NCBI GenBank assembly: GCA_021826795.1
Contig: JAKAYM010000001.1
Coordinates: 1 to 41,711, forward strand
Length of the DNA: 41,711 nucleotides
Direction of reading: 5' to 3'
From: Thermoplasmata archaeon
GTDB lineage: Archaea > Thermoplasmatota > Thermoplasmata > Thermoplasmatales > Thermoplasmataceae
The notes under the pieces: generated by a model
The model's database searches: none
The model's input: the letters and a program-made list of their open reading frames with translations, nothing else
What the model was told of the DNA's origin: nothing
Shown here: positions 1-8,756 of the stretch, in pieces
How positions within the stretch are numbered: the stretch's first letter is position 1
Layout: each line of letters starts with the position of its first letter
Made by a program: the position numbers and the translations under genes

Positions 1-176
1 GTATATTTAAGGTAAAAAATAAATTTCTTGAATCAGTAAATTATGATTATGTAGAAAAATACTGGATTCCATTACATGAAGAAATATATAATTATATTGA
101 AAATAAAAAAGATGAATACGATACTGCAATTACTGACGTGGAAAGTGCATTTTTCTATAGAGAAAAAAATTTATAA
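1..176 (+). CDS. C-terminal end of an unrecognised protein (partial)
   Basis: An open frame enters from the left edge (first full codon at position 3) and ends at TAA 174-176. It encodes about 57 residues rich in Lys, Glu, Tyr and Asn, including VEKYWIPLHEEIYNYIENKK, and ends FFYREKNL. The charged, helical character looks like a real C-terminus, and the frame runs without a stop to within 4 bp of the convergent gene that ends at 181. I do not recognise the family. The start and most of the gene lie outside the window. Confidence 0.55.
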   Translation, partial: IFKVKNKFLESVNYDYVEKYWIPLHEEIYNYIENKKDEYDTAITDVESAFFYREKNL

Positions 177-180
177 ATAA

Positions 181-654
181 TTACTGGACTATTTTATCTA
201 TAAAACTTCCTTTCAAGAGCACTTTTGCTTTACTGACAGTTTTTGGTATATTTACTGTTTTCACCATTATTATTGCATTGACGTATTTATCAAATATTTC
301 ATTATCTATATTCTGGAATGTAAGTGTATCTATATCCTTAAAGATGATTTTTCTATCGATTTCCTTCAGGTCATCACCGGTTATTTCGAGCTCTTTTATA
401 TTTTCTATGTACTGAGATGACCCTTCTTTCATACCCTTAACAAAATCGTTGGATAAGCGCTTTGCATTTTCAACAGTACCCATAAATGACCTGTAAGCCT
501 CATCTGTAACCTGTCCTATGGTTTTACCTGTATCGTTTGAAATTTTCTGGATTCTCTTATAAAGGTCTGCACTTACACCCTTAATGGATATTGTTTTTCT
601 TACTATCTGCTCGTCTTCTTCTGTGCTTTCATTTTCATTATTTTCTTTTGCCAT
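181..654 (-). CDS. Ribbon-helix-helix-like small protein, unknown function
   Basis: A 157-residue soluble protein. Residues 1-18 are an acidic, Asn/Glu-rich tail. Residues 21-58 (ISIKGVSADLYKRIQKIS, then TGKTIGQVTDEAYRSFM) look like an Arc/CopG ribbon-helix-helix: a short beta strand and two helices with a Thr-Gly turn. The remaining 100 residues match nothing I recognise. The ATG at 654 lies about 26 bp downstream of a minus-strand TATA-like box, which fits leaderless translation. DNA binding is inferred from the fold-like pattern only. The protein could instead be an archaeal hypothetical with a coincidental pattern. Confidence 0.6.
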   Translation of the reverse strand: MAKENNENESTEEDEQIVRKTISIKGVSADLYKRIQKISNDTGKTIGQVTDEAYRSFMGTVENAKRLSNDFVKGMKEGSSQYIENIKELEITGDDLKEIDRKIIFKDIDTLTFQNIDNEIFDKYVNAIIMVKTVNIPKTVSKAKVLLKGSFIDKIVQ

Positions 655-673
655 AGATATATATTGTAATCCA

Positions 674-684
674 GTATATAAGAT
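674..684 (-). promoter_or_regulatory. TATA-like box of the RHH-like gene
   Basis: On the minus strand this reads ATCTTATATAC, centred about 26 bp before the ATG at 654. That is the spacing expected for a leaderless archaeal transcript. No Shine-Dalgarno motif lies before the start. Confidence 0.45.
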
Positions 685-702
685 TACCGGTTTACCATAT
701 TT

Positions 703-990
703 CTAAAGTTTGTCTATAATATCCATTATTTTATCTCCAGGTTTAATTCCGAGTTTTGATGCATTATCCGTGCATGAATTTACATGGCTGTTGAGGACGT
801 CATTTATATCGTTTACCCCGGTTACACGTACTGCAACATCTCCCAGGGAGTTGGCTGCATCTATATTCAGATAACCACACATAATATAACCGATTTCTCC
901 CTTTACAATAATCATCGGTGCCTTTTTACCGAGTTTTTCATTGATATATTTATATTTCTTATTCCCTATTTCTATTTCCTGATTTATCAT
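703..990 (-). CDS. DUF1805 (YunC-like) family protein
   Basis: A small protein of 95 residues if translation starts at the ATG at 990 (MINQEIEIG). An in-frame ATG at 1011 would add seven hydrophobic residues not typical of the family. The core KAPMIIVKGEIGYIMCGYLN followed by AANSLGDVAVRVTGV resembles DUF1805, a compact family of unknown biochemical role found in archaea and Firmicutes. No membrane segment or signal peptide is seen. It is divergent from RNase Z, and the promoters of the two genes share the AT-rich stretch at 1010-1045. Family assignment is by visual recognition. Confidence 0.7.
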   Translation of the reverse strand: MINQEIEIGNKKYKYINEKLGKKAPMIIVKGEIGYIMCGYLNIDAANSLGDVAVRVTGVNDINDVLNSHVNSCTDNASKLGIKPGDKIMDIIDKL

Positions 991-1029
991 AATAATATAT
1001 AACAAGGGCATATAATTAATTTATCAAAA

Positions 1030-1040
1030 ATAATATATTA
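1030..1040 (+). promoter_or_regulatory. TATA-like box of rnz
   Basis: The near-symmetric stretch ATAATATATTA lies about 22-25 bp before the rnz ATG at 1058. Because it is almost palindromic it could also serve the divergent DUF1805 gene. No Shine-Dalgarno motif separates it from the start codon. Confidence 0.4.
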
Positions 1041-1057
1041 CGGGGTAATACACATAT

Positions 1058-1990
1058 ATGGCTTCCAATATTAGAATCACCTTTCTCGGAACTGGAGGAT
1101 CGATGCCAAAACCAGGAAGATCTTTACCAGCAGTGGCTGTTCAGGTAGATGATATATTAAACCTGTTTGACTGCGGGGAGGGTACACAGAAACAGTTCAT
1201 GAAAAGTGGAGTTTCCTTTATGTCACTGAAAAATATATTCATATCCCATTTTCACGCAGATCATTTCCTTGGCCTGCCGGGGCTCCTCAATTCCATGGCA
1301 TTTCTGGGACGTACAGAAGATTTGAATATATTTGGACCATCAGGTGCATCTGAATTTATCAGAAACGCTATGAATCTAGGATATGGAAGAATAACCTACA
1401 ATATAAATGTCTATACTGTTATCCCGGGAATGGCATTTGACTTCGGCAAATTCTTCATAAAAAGTCTTGCAAATGACCACACGGTACCATCAATAACATA
1501 CTCACTGGAGGAAAAAGACCTTGTTAAAATAGATAGGAAGAAGGTCGATAGCATTGGCTTTCCGGTTTACCGCCTGGAGGAATTGAGAAAGGAAGGAAGT
1601 GTAAAAATAAACGGTAAAAAATACAAATTAAAGGATGTGGCAGAGGGTATAAAACAGGGCAGGAAAATTGTTTATACCGGTGATACAAGGCCAGTCATTT
1701 CCATGCCCGATTTTGCCAGAAATGCTGATGTACTCATACATGATACTACTATGGATTCCTCCATGGAGCCCATAGTTAATGAATACGGGCACACATCTTC
1801 CAGGCAGGCTGCTGAAATTGCACGTAAGGCGCTGGTAAAAAAATTATTTTTATTTCATTACAGTTCAAGATATAATGATCTGGAAGTACTGTTAGAGGAT
1901 GCCAGATCAGTTTTTCCCGAATCGTATCTGAGTCGTGAACTTCTTGTATGTGATATAAATAAACCTGAAGGAATAGTTAAAATGAACTGA
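1058..1990 (+). CDS. rnz: Ribonuclease Z (tRNA 3' endonuclease)
   Basis: RNase Z cleaves the 3' trailer from pre-tRNAs as a zinc-dependent metallo-beta-lactamase-fold endonuclease. The protein has 310 residues, the normal length of the short form. The N-terminus has FLGTGGSMP, the zinc motif HFHADH lies at 64-69, the later metal ligands lie in YTGDTRP and in HDTT, and the C-terminal part has YGHTSSRQAA and LFHYSSRY. The ATG at 1058 is preceded by a TATA-like box and no Shine-Dalgarno, so the mRNA is probably leaderless. It converges with apgM with no base between the two stop codons. The tRNAs in this window would be among its substrates. Confidence 0.95.
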   Translation: MASNIRITFLGTGGSMPKPGRSLPAVAVQVDDILNLFDCGEGTQKQFMKSGVSFMSLKNIFISHFHADHFLGLPGLLNSMAFLGRTEDLNIFGPSGASEFIRNAMNLGYGRITYNINVYTVIPGMAFDFGKFFIKSLANDHTVPSITYSLEEKDLVKIDRKKVDSIGFPVYRLEELRKEGSVKINGKKYKLKDVAEGIKQGRKIVYTGDTRPVISMPDFARNADVLIHDTTMDSSMEPIVNEYGHTSSRQAAEIARKALVKKLFLFHYSSRYNDLEVLLEDARSVFPESYLSRELLVCDINKPEGIVKMN

Positions 1991-3199
1991 TCATGCACCG
2001 TATTTTTCTGCCCTGTCAGAATATGACATTATAATAGGCATGATATCATTGCTGGTAATTTTATAGTATCCAGTAGATACGCTGAGTTCATCGAAGCATC
2101 TGACATTATCGTTTATTATACCGTTTGTTGCAAACATCACTGGAACCGGGTCACCTGTATGGTCACCATATGAACAGGGAGTGCTATGGTCGCCGGTGAC
2201 AACTATAAGTGTGTTATCCAGCCTTTCCAGTAATGGTCCTATAACTGAATCGACCTGTTCTATGACATATTTTTTCAGTTCCGGTTTTCTATCATGGCCT
2301 GCGATATCTGTACCTTTTATGTTTATCAGGATAAAATCGTATTTATCAAGTGCTCTAACAGCGGCAGAAATTATATTTTTATAGTTTGTGTCCACCCTCC
2401 CATTCATCCCTTCAACCCCAATATTTGTAAAACCGGCTAGGCCTGCTATTCCTCGGATTAGGGGTGTTCCTGATATGCACGCAGCATTCATACCATATTT
2501 TTCCTTGAAAGACGGAATATCCGGTATTTTTCCTGCCCCTCTCAGCATAATTTCATTGGCAGGTAGCTTTCCGAGAGAGATTAGTTTCCTGTTAAATTCA
2601 TGGTTTTCAAGTATTTTCCTGGATCTGGTAAGAAATTTATTAATAACATCCGCAGTGAACTGTGCATCATGGTCAAGTGCTCTGGCAAATTCTGGTGGAG
2701 AATTCACTGAATGTGGATCTGTTTCTGTGATTTTATCAGAAAGATTTTTACCTCTCATTACAACCGCTGCCCTGTGTTCAACTCCTGATTTAACGATAAA
2801 TTTTACTCCATCTATTTCTGTTTCCAGATCAGATGAAAGACTATCTGTATCCTTTACACGACCTGCACGGCGATCTATAATTTTACCATTTTTTACTGTG
2901 GCATAGTTTGCCCGGAATGCTATATCACCGGATTTCAATTCAATTCCCAGACCAAGTGCTTCGAAAGGCCCCCTTCCCGTATAATATTTTAAGGGATCAT
3001 AACCGAGTATAGAAAGATGGGATGTATCGGATCCCGCCCTTATTCCAAATGATACTGGAGACATCAAACCGGTGGTTCCACTGGATGCAAGCCTGTTAAG
3101 GTTTGGCCGTGCAGCGGCCTGAAGGGCAGTCTTATTCTCCAGTTCCGGATTTGGCCGGTCTCCAAGGCCATCCATAATTAAAAGAATAATATTTTTCAT
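1991..3199 (-). CDS. apgM: 2,3-bisphosphoglycerate-independent phosphoglycerate mutase, archaeal type
   Basis: Interconverts 3- and 2-phosphoglycerate in glycolysis and gluconeogenesis. The 402-residue protein belongs to the archaeal ApgM branch of the alkaline phosphatase superfamily. The metal-binding N-terminus reads LLIMDGLGDRP. The catalytic-serine region GSDTSHLSILGYDP starts near residue 56, GRGPFEALG follows, and the C-terminal metal sites are GTDIAGHDRKP and VTGDHSTPCSYGDHTGDPVP. It is the last gene of the minus-strand run from arfC and starts 22 bp after the 2H phosphoesterase gene. A TTTAAAAG-like box inside the end of that gene could give it its own promoter. Confidence 0.95.
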   Translation of the reverse strand: MKNIILLIMDGLGDRPNPELENKTALQAAARPNLNRLASSGTTGLMSPVSFGIRAGSDTSHLSILGYDPLKYYTGRGPFEALGLGIELKSGDIAFRANYATVKNGKIIDRRAGRVKDTDSLSSDLETEIDGVKFIVKSGVEHRAAVVMRGKNLSDKITETDPHSVNSPPEFARALDHDAQFTADVINKFLTRSRKILENHEFNRKLISLGKLPANEIMLRGAGKIPDIPSFKEKYGMNAACISGTPLIRGIAGLAGFTNIGVEGMNGRVDTNYKNIISAAVRALDKYDFILINIKGTDIAGHDRKPELKKYVIEQVDSVIGPLLERLDNTLIVVTGDHSTPCSYGDHTGDPVPVMFATNGIINDNVRCFDELSVSTGYYKITSNDIMPIIMSYSDRAEKYGA

Positions 3200-3221
3200 A
3201 TATTGTTATTATAAAATGCTT

Positions 3222-3761
3222 TTAAATTTTACTGAAATTTAAATGTTCAAAATGCCAGTGTGTATTCTGCTTTTTTCTTTTTCCGACTATAAGGTATTTT
3301 GCCTGGAAGCTGCCGGAAACATTTAAATTACTGATAAATCTCATAATTTCATTCAAGTTATATTCATCCACATTCTTTCTGATCAGGGTAATATGCGGAA
3401 GAAACATTTCCGTATCCATGGAATTTAGCTCCAGTGAGTGCATAAGCATAGAGTGAAATTTGACCATTTCCAATGAGGGAATAACCCTGAGAAATACAAT
3501 ATATGATTTTTTACCGCCTTTTTCTCTTTCGAAATAACCTGTACCATCTATTGCAAAGTAAAACGGATAAATAGCTCCACAGATTCTTTTCACAGAGTTA
3601 ATATCCAGAGATTCAGGATTTTTCAGGTACATCATGGTTATATGAACACCCTTGCAGCTCAATGAACCTGTATAACCGTATCTGGCCTCTAAATTCCTTT
3701 TAATGCGTGTAATCCGGTTTCTAATTTTTTCCGGCGGCTTCAATATAAGAGTGTACTGCAT
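3222..3761 (-). CDS. thpR: 2H phosphoesterase (RNA 2',3'-cyclic phosphodiesterase / 2'-5' RNA ligase family)
   Basis: The 179-residue protein has the two HxT signatures of the 2H superfamily: HIT at residues 40-42 and HIT at 123-125. The spacing is that of bacterial and archaeal ThpR/LigT. Members hydrolyse 2',3'-cyclic phosphates on RNA and, in reverse, join tRNA half ends with a 2'-5' bond. The physiological substrate is not settled and cannot be told from sequence. It starts one base after the stop of the upstream hydrolase gene (TGA-A-ATG), so the two are almost certainly co-transcribed. Because the window holds an intron-bearing tRNA, a role in RNA end processing is conceivable, but that is inference. 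Confidence 0.85.
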   Translation of the reverse strand: MQYTLILKPPEKIRNRITRIKRNLEARYGYTGSLSCKGVHITMMYLKNPESLDINSVKRICGAIYPFYFAIDGTGYFEREKGGKKSYIVFLRVIPSLEMVKFHSMLMHSLELNSMDTEMFLPHITLIRKNVDEYNLNEIMRFISNLNVSGSFQAKYLIVGKRKKQNTHWHFEHLNFSKI

Positions 3762-3762
3762 T

Positions 3763-4587
3763 TCAGATAAAATATGTGGATAATGTTCCCAGAGAATCTA
3801 TTGTTACATCCACCATGTCCCCGTTTCCAAGCCATTTTTGTTTTTCTTCTGGCATACCCATAATAACTCCAGAAGGAGTGCCGGTTGAAATACAGTCTCC
3901 AGGCCTCAGGGTAATATATTTTGAAATGTAACTGATCAGTGTACTGACTGGAAATATCATATGTTTTGTTGATGAATTTTGCCTGATCTCACCATTTACC
4001 CGGGTCTGAATTTCGAGATTCTGAGGATTTTCTATCTCGCCTATGGATATATAAGGCCCGTGTGGATAAAACTTATCAAGACTTTTTCCCATATAAAATT
4101 GAGTGGTTCTGTATTGAAGAGCTCTTGAGCTTACATCATTTCCTATAAAATATCCGAGAACATAGTTTAAAGCATTCTTTTCAGGGATATTCCTTGCCGT
4201 CTTTCCGATCATTACACATAATTCTCCCTCATAATCAACTTTCATATCCTGCCCGGTTTCTACTTTTGCTCCATTTCCTGTAAATGTATTATTTGATTTC
4301 GTAAAAACTACCGGTGTTTCAGGAACCTTGCCACCCTGGTGTTCCGATACATGGCTTTTATAATTGAGCCCTATGCACATCAGTGTTGAATTCTCATGGA
4401 TAATTGAGTCGTATGAAAAATCATAATCCATGAAATCATTGATATCCTCAATTTTTTTGAAATCATTATCTGAAAGTAATGAAATTTGCCCTGTTTTTAT
4501 TCCATAATCATCCAGAAGCGCCAGTTTTCCCTTATTGTACACTGCAAGATGCCTTTCACCTTTAATGTTCACGGCAGTTATTTTCAT
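3763..4587 (-). CDS. Fumarylacetoacetate hydrolase (FAH) family protein
   Basis: A 274-residue soluble enzyme. Residues 1-65 form a variable N-terminal part. The FAH domain follows, with CIGLNYKSHV, the metal ligands E120 and E122 in DYEGEL, D151 in GNDVSSR, and the C-terminal LRPGDCISTGTPSGV. The family covers acylpyruvate hydrolysis, hydratase and decarboxylase reactions, with 2-keto diacid analogues as usual substrates, and the exact one cannot be assigned here. The gene lies 29 bp downstream of ahcY in the same minus-strand run. No signal peptide or membrane segment is present. Confidence 0.85.
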   Translation of the reverse strand: MKITAVNIKGERHLAVYNKGKLALLDDYGIKTGQISLLSDNDFKKIEDINDFMDYDFSYDSIIHENSTLMCIGLNYKSHVSEHQGGKVPETPVVFTKSNNTFTGNGAKVETGQDMKVDYEGELCVMIGKTARNIPEKNALNYVLGYFIGNDVSSRALQYRTTQFYMGKSLDKFYPHGPYISIGEIENPQNLEIQTRVNGEIRQNSSTKHMIFPVSTLISYISKYITLRPGDCISTGTPSGVIMGMPEEKQKWLGNGDMVDVTIDSLGTLSTYFI

Positions 4588-4616
4588 CTTTATAAATATG
4601 AAAATTATATAAAAAT

Positions 4617-5843
4617 CTATGTTCCTTCCTGGTAGCTTTCGAGGTATTTGATCTGATCCTCTGTATAGCTATCAATTTTAAAGTTCATGGATTCAAGCGC
4701 TATTTTTGCAACCTCATAATCTATCTCATCGGGGACAGGATAAACCTTATTGGATAAATCCTTTCTGTGCTTGACAATATACTCGGCAGTCAGTGCCTGC
4801 AATGCAAAACTGAGGTCCATAATTTCCACTGGATGTCCCTGTCCGGCAGCCAGGTTTAAAAGTCTTCCATCTGATATTAAATCCACGGTATTGCCGTTTT
4901 CAAGCCTGTATTCTGTTACCAGATTTCTTACCTGCACCTTTCCGGTATTTCTTTTTTCTAGAGAAGCGTAGTCTATTTCATTGTTGAAATGTCCGACATT
5001 TCCCAGTATTATTCCCTTTTTGGCCACAAGCATGTCATCATAGCTCACCACATTTTTCATTCCAGTAGCCGTAAATAGCAGATCTGCTTCTCTAATAGCA
5101 TTATTCATGCGGTCAACGTTGAATCCATCCATGACTGCCTCTATGGCCTTGACCGGATCCACTTCCGTAACAGTTACACGTGCACCCATGCCCTTCAACC
5201 TCATGGCTACCCCCTTTCCAACGTAGCCGTAACCTGCAACAAGGGCATTTTTCCCAGCTATGAGTATATTTGTTGCATTCATGAACCCGTCCAGTGCACT
5301 CTGGCCGGAACCGTATCTGTTATCGAAGAAGTGCTTCATCTGTGCATCATTCACATCGAACATTGGAAATTTCAGGGCGCCGGCCTTTTCCATGGCCTTG
5401 AGTCTTACAACACCTGTTGTTGTTTCCTCATTACCGCCTATTACCTTCTTTACAAGTTCCGGATCTGACGCAACAAGGTTTGTAAGGTCTCCGCCATCAT
5501 CTATTATAATATCCGGCGCAACTTCAACTGTTTTTTTGATATTGTCATAATATTCTTTTTCTGTTTCTCCCTTTCTTGCATATACCATATAATTATAATC
5601 CTTCTTCAGGGAATCAACAACACTGTCATCAGAACTGAGAGGATTGCATGATGCAAGCCTTACCTCTGCACCCCCTTCAGAAAGTAGAAGCGCAAATATT
5701 CCTGTCTTTGCCTCCACATGCAATGCCATGGCTATCTTTATGCCATTAAATGGTTTTTCCTTCAGAAAACGTTCCCTTATATTCGCTGAAACAGGCATGT
5801 GATCCCTTGCCCATTTTAACCTTAAAAACCCGTTGCTTTCCAT
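4617..5843 (-). CDS. ahcY: S-adenosylhomocysteinase
   Basis: Hydrolyses S-adenosylhomocysteine to adenosine and homocysteine, removing the inhibitory product of methyltransferases. The protein has about 408-411 residues, typical for archaea. It shows ALHVEAKTGIFALLL, the substrate-loop region SGQSALDGFMNATN, the NAD-binding GYGYVGKGVA and the C-terminal GQGHPVEIMDLSFA. Two starts are possible. A GTG at 5852 overlaps the arfC stop as GTGA, and an ATG at 5843 is preceded by GTGATC, which can pair with the 16S rRNA 3' end. I prefer the ATG because the GTG would lie inside that pairing motif. Either way it is translationally coupled to arfC. Confidence 0.95.
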   Translation of the reverse strand: MESNGFLRLKWARDHMPVSANIRERFLKEKPFNGIKIAMALHVEAKTGIFALLLSEGGAEVRLASCNPLSSDDSVVDSLKKDYNYMVYARKGETEKEYYDNIKKTVEVAPDIIIDDGGDLTNLVASDPELVKKVIGGNEETTTGVVRLKAMEKAGALKFPMFDVNDAQMKHFFDNRYGSGQSALDGFMNATNILIAGKNALVAGYGYVGKGVAMRLKGMGARVTVTEVDPVKAIEAVMDGFNVDRMNNAIREADLLFTATGMKNVVSYDDMLVAKKGIILGNVGHFNNEIDYASLEKRNTGKVQVRNLVTEYRLENGNTVDLISDGRLLNLAAGQGHPVEIMDLSFALQALTAEYIVKHRKDLSNKVYPVPDEIDYEVAKIALESMNFKIDSYTEDQIKYLESYQEGT

Positions 5844-5848
5844 TGTGA

Positions 5849-6418
5849 TCACTGGTGTATACTTTTGATGCTTAAAAGAATTCCTCTGCCGGATTGTTCC
5901 ATACTGTATTCTATTCCTCTATCAGCAGGTTGGAAAAGCGATTTGCCCGATAGGATGATCCCGGGATTCATATATACAAAGAACCTAACAAATAAATTAG
6001 CCTCCAGAAATTCATTTATAACCTGGACACCTCCCTCAACGAGTATAGATTTTATACCCAGAGAGTATAGTTTTTCCATTATATCCTTTATTTCAGTGCT
6101 ACTTACAAGAACGGTCAGGGCATTTTCTATGTGTTTGTTTTTTGTAGTTACTATGTAAGTTCTTGCACTACCGTCAAATATTTTATACTTTCCGGATAGC
6201 CGGAATTCCCCATCCAGAACTACCCTGCTTTTGGAATAATGGAGCACTGGATTGTCCACAATCACCGTATTGGCACCGATAAGTACAGCATCAACTGATT
6301 TTCTGAGGGAAATTACCCGCTCCATATCAGCTGCATCTGATATACCGTAACGGCCATTCCCTGAGGATATTTTACCATTCAGGGACATGGCAACATTTAT
6401 TGTTATCTTGGGAAACAT
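5849..6418 (-). CDS. arfC: 2,5-diamino-6-ribosylamino-pyrimidinone 5'-phosphate reductase (riboflavin synthesis)
   Basis: Reduces the ribosyl side chain of the GTP-derived pyrimidine to a ribityl chain with NADPH, an early step of archaeal and fungal riboflavin synthesis. The 189-residue protein is a RibD C-terminal-type reductase without a deaminase domain: INVAMSLNGKISSGNGRYGI at the N-terminus, DAVLIGANTVIVDNP in the middle and SILVEGGVQVINEFLE near residue 145. The frame extends upstream to 6589, but those 57 residues are hydrophobic, overlap the divergent gene and are absent from the family, so I start at the ATG at 6418. A 19-bp palindrome overlies its presumed TATA region. It is the promoter-proximal gene of a five-gene minus-strand run. 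Confidence 0.88.
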   Translation of the reverse strand: MFPKITINVAMSLNGKISSGNGRYGISDAADMERVISLRKSVDAVLIGANTVIVDNPVLHYSKSRVVLDGEFRLSGKYKIFDGSARTYIVTTKNKHIENALTVLVSSTEIKDIMEKLYSLGIKSILVEGGVQVINEFLEANLFVRFFVYMNPGIILSGKSLFQPADRGIEYSMEQSGRGILLSIKSIHQ

Positions 6419-6428
6419 AAAGGTTAAT

Positions 6429-6447
6429 ATTGTTTTAATATAACAAT
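6429..6447. promoter_or_regulatory. Palindrome upstream of arfC, possible operator
   Basis: The sequence ATTGTTTTAATATAACAAT is a 19-bp inverted repeat with perfect outer arms ATTGTT/AACAAT. It ends 10 bp before the arfC start codon and covers the best TATA-like stretch (TTATATTAA on the minus strand). A protein bound here would block arfC transcription. Which regulator would bind is unknown. Confidence 0.5.
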
Positions 6448-6524
6448 TTTGAGATACTACTAAAAAATAAGTATTTATAAATGTTAATAATACTGAAAAA
6501 TCAACTATGCTATAATGCTGTGAT

Positions 6525-6528
6525 GGAG
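6525..6528 (+). promoter_or_regulatory. Shine-Dalgarno GGAG deciding the amidohydrolase start
   Basis: GGAG lies 8 nt before the ATG at 6537. An in-frame GTG at 6531 is only 2 nt from GGAG, too close, so the ATG is preferred. A TATA-like TATTTATAAATG at 6472-6483 would give a leader of about 30 nt. Confidence 0.5.
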
Positions 6529-6536
6529 ATGTGGTC

Positions 6537-7544
6537 ATGAAAGTCAGTGGAAATATATACTTCAATGGAAAATTAAGGCACGGAACCATGGATTTTTCCG
6601 GTACACCCCACTTTGAAAATGGTATTGCAGATGATGGGCTTTATGGTACTCTGATACCCATGCCCGTTAATGCCCATACCCATGTGGGTGATTCTTTTAT
6701 AAATGATGAGCCTTCCGGCACACTGCCAGACATAGTTGGACCGGGAGGACTTAAACACAGAATGCTTGAACACGCCAGAGCCAGTTCTATCATTGATGGA
6801 ATTACGCATGCCAGCAAATTTATGTGGGAAAGTGGAACGTTATCATATCTGGATTTCAGAGAAGGTGGTTTAAAGGGTGTTGAACTTATGCGCAGAGCAA
6901 AGACCGGTTGTATGCATCCGGTTGTTCTGGGAAGACCTCACGGCAATGATTCTATTGAAGCCATTCTGGATTCCTCCCATGGGATTGCACTGAGCTCCAT
7001 TTCTGATATAGATTATGAAACGGCTATGAAGGCATCTATAGAAACCAGAAAAAATGAAAGGATATTTGCCCTGCATTTCAGTGAGAATAAAAGGGAGGAT
7101 ATTAACCTGGTTCTTGACCTGAAGCCATCATTTCTGGTTCACGGCATAGAGGCAGATAGAAGTGACCTTGATTTGGTAAGTAAAAAGAGGATTCCTGTTG
7201 CAATAACACCACGATCAAACATATTTTATGGAAAAAGACCGGACTACGGAAAATTTATAAGATCAGGAATTGACCTCATGATAGGCACCGATAATGTATT
7301 CATAACCGAACCGGATATATTCAACGAGATGGATTTCCTTTACAGGTATCAACGTTTCAGCACTTACATTAGCCCAGCGGATATACTTAAATTTGCAATT
7401 GATAATCCAAGGGAATTACTGCGGAAAAACGGAATAAATTTAAATGAAGCCTACATATTTTTCAAAAATCAGCTTCTCAATGAGTATCAGATAGTGACAA
7501 AAAAACATTATTTTAAATCATCTATTTTACATAATTTTAAGTAG
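6537..7544 (+). CDS. Deaminase-type amidohydrolase in the riboflavin locus
   Basis: The 335-residue protein belongs to the amidohydrolase superfamily, COG0402-like. It has the residue set of the cytosine/guanine/adenosine deaminase branch: H47 and H49 in NAHTHVGDS, H180 and E183 in ALHFSE, H202 in LVHGIE and D252 in IGTDN. The His-x-x-Glu pair is the proton-shuttle arrangement of aromatic-base deaminases rather than of hydantoinases. It is divergent from arfC, 118 bp away, and ends 38 bp before the chosen ribB start. The archaeal route needs a deaminase acting on the ArfC product, and this gene is a good candidate by position and catalytic residues. The substrate is inferred; another nucleobase or pterin deaminase remains possible. 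Confidence 0.85.
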   Translation: MKVSGNIYFNGKLRHGTMDFSGTPHFENGIADDGLYGTLIPMPVNAHTHVGDSFINDEPSGTLPDIVGPGGLKHRMLEHARASSIIDGITHASKFMWESGTLSYLDFREGGLKGVELMRRAKTGCMHPVVLGRPHGNDSIEAILDSSHGIALSSISDIDYETAMKASIETRKNERIFALHFSENKREDINLVLDLKPSFLVHGIEADRSDLDLVSKKRIPVAITPRSNIFYGKRPDYGKFIRSGIDLMIGTDNVFITEPDIFNEMDFLYRYQRFSTYISPADILKFAIDNPRELLRKNGINLNEAYIFFKNQLLNEYQIVTKKHYFKSSILHNFK

Positions 7545-7555
7545 ATACTAAAATA

Positions 7556-7563
7556 TTATATAT
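7556..7563 (+). promoter_or_regulatory. TATA-like box before ribB
   Basis: TTATATAT is centred about 23-24 bp before the GTG at 7583. It supports a leaderless ribB message that starts at the GTG rather than at the TTG at 7565. Co-transcription with the upstream amidohydrolase gene is also possible. Confidence 0.4.
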
Positions 7564-7582
7564 ATTGTGGCAATTATCCTGT

Positions 7583-8746
<1,164 letters not shown>

Positions 8747-8748
<2 letters not shown>

Positions 8749-8753
8749 GTGAT
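8747..8753 (+). promoter_or_regulatory. Shine-Dalgarno of ribH
   Basis: AGGTGAT overlaps the ribC stop codon and ends 3 nt before the ribH ATG at 8757. It is a strong match to the complement of the archaeal 16S rRNA 3' end. Confidence 0.55.
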
Positions 8754-8756
8754 ATT

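Noticed and set aside
2388..2906. 172-codon plus-strand ORF opposite apgM
   Set aside because: A mirror of apgM codon usage with a Ser/Pro/Phe-rich translation lacking any motif.
6419..6589. 57-codon N-terminal extension of the arfC reading frame
   Set aside because: The extension is hydrophobic, overlaps the divergent amidohydrolase start, and the RibD/ArfC family begins at the ATG at 6418.
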